DNA of 7,931 nt from NCBI GenBank assembly GCA_028284105.1, contig JANQSK010000039.1, forward strand, positions 1 to 7,931, read 5' to 3'. Shown in pieces: positions 1 through 4,047 of the stretch; within the stretch, counting starts at the first letter, position 1, and the number at the start of each line of letters is the position of its first letter. The notes below the pieces were generated by a model. It ran no database searches. It was not told the DNA's origin and was given only the letters and a program-made list of their open reading frames with translations. This stretch comes from Anaerolineae bacterium. GTDB lineage: Bacteria; Chloroflexota; Anaerolineae; Promineifilales; Promineifilaceae. The translations under genes and the position numbers were made by a program.

Positions 1-776
1 GACCCGCCTTCTAATTTATGGGCAGCAAAGCTGTGACGTAAGGTGTGCGGTGTTACGGCCGTACTTAGATTGGCTTGTCTTGCATACGCCTTAATAATCA
101 ACCAAAGTCCTTGTCGTGTGAGCTGCTGGCCTCGATGATTGAGAAATAGAGCATCTTCATCACGGTCTTTGACTAAATAAGGCCGACCATCATCCAAATA
201 AGAGGTTAAGACGGTACGAGTTAGATCATCAAAAGGAAGCTCTCGAACTTGTTCATCTTTACCTGGACAGAAAAGAATTTCTTGTTCCATATCAACATCG
301 GAGAGTTTCAATGATACGACTTCAGTAACGCGCATCCCTGTTGTGTACAACATATTGAGGAGGGCTGTATCTCTTAAATTTTTTGGGGTCTTTTTAATTG
401 AGGGGGCAGCAAGCAGCTGTTCCACATCCTCAGATGAAAGGGTTTTGGGCAACCGCTTTTTGACTTTCGGTGAGTCAATGTTAATTGTAGGATTTTCTGA
501 AATGACATTTTGATTAGCGAGGTAGTTGAAGAAAGATTTTACAGCTGCCACTTTCCTAGCAACCGACGAAGAGGCATACTGCTTCTCTTTCATCAGATTT
601 ACATACGACTCAACAATCGCTGAATCGACGCCTGCCCAATTACTGACAGAGGCATGGTTCGTCTTTACAAACTTAACAAATTGGTTTAAGTCATTTTTGT
701 ATGCGGCAGTTGTATTGTTGGAGTAGTTGTACTCTCTCTGCAGATATTCCAAGAAAGCTTGTAATTGTGCTTCCAT
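1..776 (-). CDS. xerD: XerD-like tyrosine recombinase, C-terminus cut off by the window edge
   Basis: Site-specific tyrosine recombinase of the XerC/XerD family, which in most bacteria resolves chromosome dimers at dif. The first 258 residues are visible. Residues 1 to about 90 form the SAM-like core-binding domain (MEAQLQAFLEYLQREY, later VARKVAAVKSFFNYL). The catalytic domain starts near residue 110 (LPKTLSSEDVEQLL). Visible catalytic residues are R149 in TGMRVTE, K173 in PGKDEQ, and H244 and R247 in HTLRHSF, at or within one residue of the positions I recall for E. coli XerD. The second His and the Tyr nucleophile, about 40 residues further on, lie outside the window, so intactness cannot be judged. 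The ATG at 776 has an AGGAG ribosome site nine bases upstream. HTLRHSF and the overall length favour a chromosomal XerD-type enzyme over a phage integrase; XerC cannot be excluded. The reading frame is open throughout. Confidence 0.9.
   Translation of the reverse strand, partial: MEAQLQAFLEYLQREYNYSNNTTAAYKNDLNQFVKFVKTNHASVSNWAGVDSAIVESYVNLMKEKQYASSSVARKVAAVKSFFNYLANQNVISENPTINIDSPKVKKRLPKTLSSEDVEQLLAAPSIKKTPKNLRDTALLNMLYTTGMRVTEVVSLKLSDVDMEQEILFCPGKDEQVRELPFDDLTRTVLTSYLDDGRPYLVKDRDEDALFLNHRGQQLTRQGLWLIIKAYARQANLSTAVTPHTLRHSFAAHKLEGG
55..62. repeat. Iterated palindrome ACGGCCGT, copy 1
   Basis: Octamer only (TACGGCCGTA). It lies in the xer gene, where it codes T-A-V just before the HTLRH motif. 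Confidence 0.85.
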
Positions 777-785
777 TGCCTATAA

Positions 786-790
786 CTCCT
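786..790 (-). promoter_or_regulatory. Ribosome binding site of the Xer recombinase gene
   Basis: The minus strand reads AGGAG here, nine bases before the ATG at 776. It supports that ATG as the start; the protein also begins at the usual XerD N-terminus. Confidence 0.65.
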
Positions 791-903
791 CGCCTTGCTT
801 CAAGATGTCTTGTTGAGTAAAGATCACAAAACCATCAATAAGCAATGACCTGTTAAGAGCAGGGTTTTTATAATGTATTCATTGCAAGGGACATAAAATT
901 GCC

Positions 904-924
904 GCTTATCAGCTAAGGATAAGC
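904..924. repeat. Inverted repeat, 7-bp perfect stem with 7-base loop
   Basis: GCTTATC (904-910) and GATAAGC (918-924) are perfect reverse complements around the loop AGCTAAG. The stem is followed on neither strand by a clean run of T, so it is a poor intrinsic terminator. It lies 128 bp upstream of the xer start and could be an operator or a leader hairpin. Confidence 0.5.
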
Positions 925-937
925 ATATGTCTTTTCC

Positions 938-950
938 GAAAATCATTTTC
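938..950. repeat. Palindrome GAAAATCATTTTC
   Basis: Two perfect 6-base arms, GAAAAT and ATTTTC, surround a single central base. It lies 13 bp from the preceding inverted repeat. The compact dyad is the shape of a dimeric regulator site, but I do not recognise a known operator. Confidence 0.4.
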
Positions 951-951
951 A

Positions 952-965
952 GAATAAGCGTATTC
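952..965. repeat. Inverted repeat GAATA-AGCG-TATTC
   Basis: Five-base arms surround a 4-base centre, one base after the previous palindrome. The internal AATAAGC resembles the GATAAGC arm at 918-924, so the three dyads may be related. Short arms in A+T-rich DNA make chance possible. Confidence 0.35.
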
Positions 966-1043
966 AGTTAATTGGGCGTGAGGGAATTTTGTCCAGTTCC
1001 ACACATCCACGGTACCCCAATGAACCTTAATTTAAATTTAGAA

Positions 1044-1067
1044 TACATAAAGTAAGATTACATAAAG
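1044..1067. repeat. 9-bp direct repeat TACATAAAG, 15-bp period
   Basis: TACATAAAG occurs at 1044-1052 and again at 1059-1067, separated by TAAGAT. A weaker relative, GCATAAGA, follows near 1087. The spacing is longer than one helical turn. It could be a protein-binding repeat or simple A+T-rich similarity. Confidence 0.3.
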
Positions 1068-1120
1068 CATTATAGCAATTACTTTGCATAAGATCAAATA
1101 TAATTAAACATAATATTTTT

Positions 1121-1194
1121 GGAGAGAAAAAGAAAGGCACCTTTTGTCCTAAAGCGCAAGTGCTAGAAAATGGCTTTAGTTTAAAGATGCCTTT
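1121..1194 (-). terminator. Probable intrinsic terminator of the lipoprotein gene
   Basis: Read on the minus strand, about 30 bases after the lipoprotein stop, AAAGGCATC (1186-1194) can pair with GGTGCCTTT (1133-1141) as a 9-bp stem with one G-U pair. An inner 7-bp stem is formed by CTAAAGC (1173-1179) and GCTTTAG (1149-1155). The transcript then runs into CTTTTTCTCTCC (1121-1132). The pyrimidine tail and position suit a terminator. The long two-part stem is less compact than usual. Confidence 0.55.
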
Positions 1195-1224
1195 GTCATT
1201 AAGGGGGCGTTTTCAGGTATTGGC

Positions 1225-1896
1225 TTATTCTTGCATGACTAAAGTTAAATCGCTGCCTGATGGAATGTCTGAAGTTGTCAAACTTGGATCAAATTCTATC
1301 GTCACCATCGCACCAACCCCTTGGCGATATTCAAAGGGTTGCCATTGAGTGCCATCAATAAAAAATGTTTCATCAAGTGGCTGAGTTTTTACTCTGTAGC
1401 GAACGCCTTCAGGTGACTCAATGAGAAACTCAGGAGAGGTAATTGGTGTTAGATTCATGCTGATCACGGTGCCTCGAACAATAAAGGTGTCACCGGGGCC
1501 ATAAGAAGCAGGATTAATTTCGAGACCTGAATCAGAGTCAATACCGCTCATGGCAATGTCTCCGAAGCCAACGGCCGTTTCCTCTTCAGCCATCTCTTCT
1601 TCCGCCATTTCCTCTTCAGCTTCTTCCGCCATTTCTTCACTGCTTTCTTCGGTCATTTCCTCCGAGTCTTCAGCTTCCATAGCCTCATCACTCTCTTCTT
1701 CCATCTCTTCTTCTTCCATGACCTCTTCAACAACTTCTTCAGTTGGTTCTTCAACAACCTCTTCTTGTACTTCTTCAACGATTTCTTCTTGTTGTTGCTC
1801 GGCAGCTGGTTCGGAGGATTCATCTGCACTTGATCCACCACAAGCTGCTAAGAGAAGAATGACACATATAACAATAAAAAACTGTTTAATTTTCAT
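1225..1896 (-). CDS. Glu-rich lipoprotein of unknown function
   Basis: A 223-residue predicted lipoprotein. Residues 1-18 are a type II signal peptide (MKIKQFFIVICVILLL then AA) and C19 in LLAAC-GG is the expected lipidation site, so it should be anchored on the outer face of the cytoplasmic membrane. Residues 29-106 are an extreme low-complexity acidic spacer: by my count 41 of 78 are Glu, two are Asp and none is Lys or Arg, with recurring EEMAEE and EEVVEE units. Residues from about 110 to 223 look like a small globular, probably beta-rich domain (TFIVRGTVISMNL, FLIESPEGVRYRV, GAMVTIEFDP). I do not recognise its family. The start has AAGGAA five bases upstream, and an in-frame stop lies just before it. 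It is transcribed alone, divergent from htpG. A role in surface display or in binding cations or positively charged ligands is only speculation. Confidence 0.85.
   Translation of the reverse strand: MKIKQFFIVICVILLLAACGGSSADESSEPAAEQQQEEIVEEVQEEVVEEPTEEVVEEVMEEEEMEEESDEAMEAEDSEEMTEESSEEMAEEAEEEMAEEEMAEEETAVGFGDIAMSGIDSDSGLEINPASYGPGDTFIVRGTVISMNLTPITSPEFLIESPEGVRYRVKTQPLDETFFIDGTQWQPFEYRQGVGAMVTIEFDPSLTTSDIPSGSDLTLVMQE
1570..1579. repeat. Iterated palindrome AACGGCCGTT, copy 2
   Basis: Full decamer in the lipoprotein gene. It codes T-A-V at the junction of the Glu-rich spacer and the C-terminal domain. Confidence 0.85.
1570..1800. repeat. Pyrimidine-rich low-complexity tract coding the Glu-rich spacer
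   Basis: The plus strand is dominated by TTC, TTCTTC and CTCTTC runs over more than 200 bases, the complement of GAA/GAG codons of the lipoprotein. Near-identical short units such as CTTCCGCCATTTC (at 1609 and 1625) recur. Such a tract can expand or contract by replication slippage, so the spacer length may differ between strains. Confidence 0.7.
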
Positions 1897-2094
1897 CGAG
1901 ATTCCTTATTTACATTGATGTTTGCGAATTTCTCCTATGATATTACACTTAGGAAAAGTGAACATAGTCATTTTGAACATGTTTTGGGACTGAGATTAGA
2001 CGCAAGTGCTAAGAATCTAACTTTTATCTAATTTTGTTCAATTAGTCTTGGAAATACCCAATTTTTATAAATTTAATAACTGAGAGGATTTTTA
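1897..2094. promoter_or_regulatory. Divergent leader region between the lipoprotein gene and htpG
   Basis: These 198 bp must hold both promoters. Ribosome sites are clear: minus-strand AAGGAA (1902-1907) for the lipoprotein and GAGAGGA (2082-2088), six bases before the htpG ATG. I find no well-spaced -35/-10 pair for either gene. TATAAA at 2066-2071 is the best plus-strand -10-like word but lies very near the ribosome site. A small inverted repeat, CACTT-aggaa-AAGTG, sits at 1946-1960. AAGTGCTAA at 2004-2012 resembles one half of the CIRCE heat-shock operator, but the other half is absent. Confidence 0.5.
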
Positions 2095-3978
2095 ATGAGC
2101 GGTAAGGAGAAAACAGCAGAGACTTCTTATACTTTTAAAGCTGAAATTAAACAGCTACTACAAATACTTGTTCATTCACTTTATAAGGAACATGATATTT
2201 TCCTTCGTGAATTAGTTTCAAATGCTTCAGATGCATTAACGCGTTTGCAGTTCGAAATGTTGACCAATCGCAATGTTGTAGACGCTGAGGCTGAGCTTGC
2301 AATTCGGATTGAAATTCCAGAAGTAGAAGAAGGAGCGCCTAAAAAGTTGATTATCAAGGATTCTGGTATTGGTTTGACCAAGGATGAATTGATACAAAAT
2401 TTGGGAACCATTGCTCAATCAGGAGCACGACAATTCCTTGAAAAGCTGGAAGATGGTTCAGAAATTACTCCTGAGGATGTGATCGGCCAATTTGGTGTTG
2501 GATTTTATTCAGTTTTTATGGTGGCAAAAGAGGTTGAGGTTGTTTCTCGGAGCCATAAACCTCGCGCTAAAGCAGCAAAATGGATTTCTGACGGTGGTGA
2601 ATCGTTCCGTGTTGAATCGGCTGATAAATCAGACCGCGGTACGGAAATTCACATAACTTTGCGAAAGGATGCTGAAGAGTTTGCGAATGATTGGAAAATC
2701 AAACAAATTGTGAAGAAGCATTCTGACTTTGTTCGTTTCCCTGTGTATGTTGGCGAGGACCAAGCAAATCAACAGGAACCACTGTGGCGTAAACGGCCGT
2801 CTAATATTGAAGCTGTTGATTACAATAATTTCTATCGCCAAATGACGATGGAATTTGAAGAGCCGATTACTCACATTCACTTCAGTTCAGATGCGCCAGT
2901 CAATGTTCGCACTTTGCTCTTTGTCCCTGCAAAGCGTGAACCTGGAATTTTGGCATCACGTAAAGATCCTGGCGTCATGCTTTATTCGCATAACGTTCTG
3001 ATTCAAGAGTATTGCACCGATTTATTACCAGATTGGTTAGGCTTTATTGATGGGGTTGTCGATAGTGAAGATTTGCCTTTGAATGTCAGCCGTGAAACGG
3101 TGCAGAATAATGTTCTCATGCGTCAGCTTGGCAAAATGATCAAAGGGCGTGTTCTTCGTGAACTTAAAAAGCTAGCTAAGAATGATCAAGAAAAATATGA
3201 AACATTTTGGGGTGAATTTGGTCGCGTCTTGAAAGAGGGTGTTGCCATCGATCCCGCTGCGAAAGACGATGTGATGCCGTTTTTCCGTTATAAAAGCTCT
3301 ACTTCTGACGATGCGCTTGTGTCTTTAGATGAATACATCGAGCGTATGGGTGATGAGCAAGAAGAAATTTATTATGTGCTGGGTGATGACGATCAATCGG
3401 TTGCCAATAGCCCCCACCTCGATCCATTTAAAGCTCGCGATATTGAAGTGCTTTATTGGACTGATCCTTTAGATGCTTTTATTGCTCCAGGCATGCAAGA
3501 ATATCAAGAAAAGAAATTCAAGAATATTGATGACGCCAGCCTTGAACTTCCTGAACTTGAAGAGACAGAAGATGAACAAGAGCCAGCTATTGAAGATCCT
3601 GCGTTCAACGCATTTGTTGGGCAATGTGTGACAACCTTAGGTGAGAAAGTGACCGAGGTTCGAGAATCGAAGGTTTTGAAGGATAGTCCTGTTCGGCTTG
3701 TATCACCTGAAGGGGCTGAAAATCGCGAAATGGATCGCATCCAGCGTATGCTCAATAAGGATTATGAAGTTCCAAAACGTATTATGGAGATCAATCGAAA
3801 TCACGCTTTAGTCGTTAATCTTGCAAATTTAGTGAGTAATAATCCCGATTCAGAATTGATCGATTTGGGAATTGAACAGCTTTATGACAGTGCGTTGGTA
3901 CAAGAAGGGCTTCATCCAAATCCGGCAAGCATGTTGCCACGAATTCAAAAACTATTGGAGATGGCGACATCTGGCTAA
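2095..3978 (+). CDS. htpG: HtpG, bacterial Hsp90 chaperone
   Basis: Cytosolic ATP-dependent chaperone, acting as a dimer on late folding clients and under heat stress. At 627 residues it matches the usual bacterial length (about 620-630). The N-terminal GHKL ATPase domain (residues 10 to about 220) has FLRELVSNASDAL with catalytic E39 and N43, KDSGIG with nucleotide-binding D89, the lid motif GQFGVGFYS (131-139) and GTEI (182-185). The middle domain includes LPLNVSRE, with R333 at the place of the ATP-contacting arginine. A very acidic stretch (about 480-502) precedes the C-terminal dimerisation domain with SPVRLVSPEG and IMEINRNHALVV. All key residues are present and nothing is truncated. 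GAGAGGA lies six bases before the ATG. The gene has its own probable terminator and seems to be transcribed alone. Heat-shock regulation is expected from the family, but no operator is evident. Confidence 0.98.
   Translation: MSGKEKTAETSYTFKAEIKQLLQILVHSLYKEHDIFLRELVSNASDALTRLQFEMLTNRNVVDAEAELAIRIEIPEVEEGAPKKLIIKDSGIGLTKDELIQNLGTIAQSGARQFLEKLEDGSEITPEDVIGQFGVGFYSVFMVAKEVEVVSRSHKPRAKAAKWISDGGESFRVESADKSDRGTEIHITLRKDAEEFANDWKIKQIVKKHSDFVRFPVYVGEDQANQQEPLWRKRPSNIEAVDYNNFYRQMTMEFEEPITHIHFSSDAPVNVRTLLFVPAKREPGILASRKDPGVMLYSHNVLIQEYCTDLLPDWLGFIDGVVDSEDLPLNVSRETVQNNVLMRQLGKMIKGRVLRELKKLAKNDQEKYETFWGEFGRVLKEGVAIDPAAKDDVMPFFRYKSSTSDDALVSLDEYIERMGDEQEEIYYVLGDDDQSVANSPHLDPFKARDIEVLYWTDPLDAFIAPGMQEYQEKKFKNIDDASLELPELEETEDEQEPAIEDPAFNAFVGQCVTTLGEKVTEVRESKVLKDSPVRLVSPEGAENREMDRIQRMLNKDYEVPKRIMEINRNHALVVNLANLVSNNPDSELIDLGIEQLYDSALVQEGLHPNPASMLPRIQKLLEMATSG
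2793..2800. repeat. Iterated palindrome ACGGCCGT, copy 3
   Basis: Context AACGGCCGTC. It is the only copy in htpG and the only one in a plus-strand gene, read in a different phase as K-R-P. Confidence 0.85.
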
Positions 3979-4047
3979 ATTGATTATTGATTAGTAATAA
4001 ATTCAAGCAGATCACGGCCGATTTTTTCAGCCGGGTCTGCTTTTTTG
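3979..4047 (+). terminator. Probable htpG terminator, inside the 3' end of the convergent gene
   Basis: The terminator structure occupies 4005-4047. AAGCAGA (4005-4011) pairs with TCTGCTT (4036-4042), with an inner stem CGGC (4015-4018) with GCCG (4030-4033), followed by six T residues (4041-4046). This is a good intrinsic terminator on the plus strand, 27 bases after the htpG stop. It overlaps the last codons of the SEDS-PBP fusion gene on the other strand. On the minus strand the stem is followed by GAATTTATT, a much weaker tail. Confidence 0.7.

Larger units (their letters stand above)
777..1224. other. Non-coding region between the lipoprotein stop and the xer start
   Basis: This 448-bp stretch separates two minus-strand genes. 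I see no convincing coding sequence in it. The side next to the lipoprotein gene holds a terminator-like structure (about 1121-1194). Positions 1029-1118 are very A+T rich, with a palindrome AATTTAAATT (1029-1038) and a 9-bp direct repeat. Positions 904-965 hold three small inverted repeats in a row. The promoter of xer should lie in the left half. The best minus-strand -10 candidate is TATAAA at 867-872, but no good -35 box lies at the right distance, so I do not call it. No copy of the ACGGCCGT palindrome falls here. Confidence 0.6.

Noticed and set aside
849..872. Plus-strand hairpin CCTG-N7-CAGG followed by GTTTTTAT
   Set aside because: The stem has only 4 bp and no plus-strand gene lies upstream that would need a terminator here.
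777..1132. A dif recombination site next to the xer gene
   Set aside because: No sequence with two 11-bp arms resembling the known dif consensus could be found by eye.
1160..1348. Plus-strand 62-codon frame
   Set aside because: It overlaps the lipoprotein 3' end and its terminator, has no ribosome site and codes no recognisable protein.
1550..1918. Plus-strand Ser-rich open frame of 122 codons opposite the lipoprotein gene
   Set aside because: It is the complement of the GAA/GAG-rich spacer, which gives TTC/CTC/AGC-type codons free of stops. It has no ribosome site, and the opposite frame has a signal peptide and lipobox.
1155..2011. 11-bp direct repeat CGCAAGTGCTA (1155-1165 and 2001-2011) flanking the lipoprotein gene
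   Set aside because: Several exact 11-base matches are expected by chance among all position pairs in a window of this length, and no insertion-type structure surrounds it.
1993..2020. Possible CIRCE heat-shock operator upstream of htpG
   Set aside because: Only one half-like word, AAGTGCTAA, is present. The matching TTAGCACTC half is absent at the right spacing.
3959..3972. Hairpin AGATG-GCGA-CATCT at the htpG stop, as a terminator for the minus-strand operon
   Set aside because: The 5-bp stem lacks an adjacent T-run on either strand; the tail on the minus strand begins only about ten bases later.
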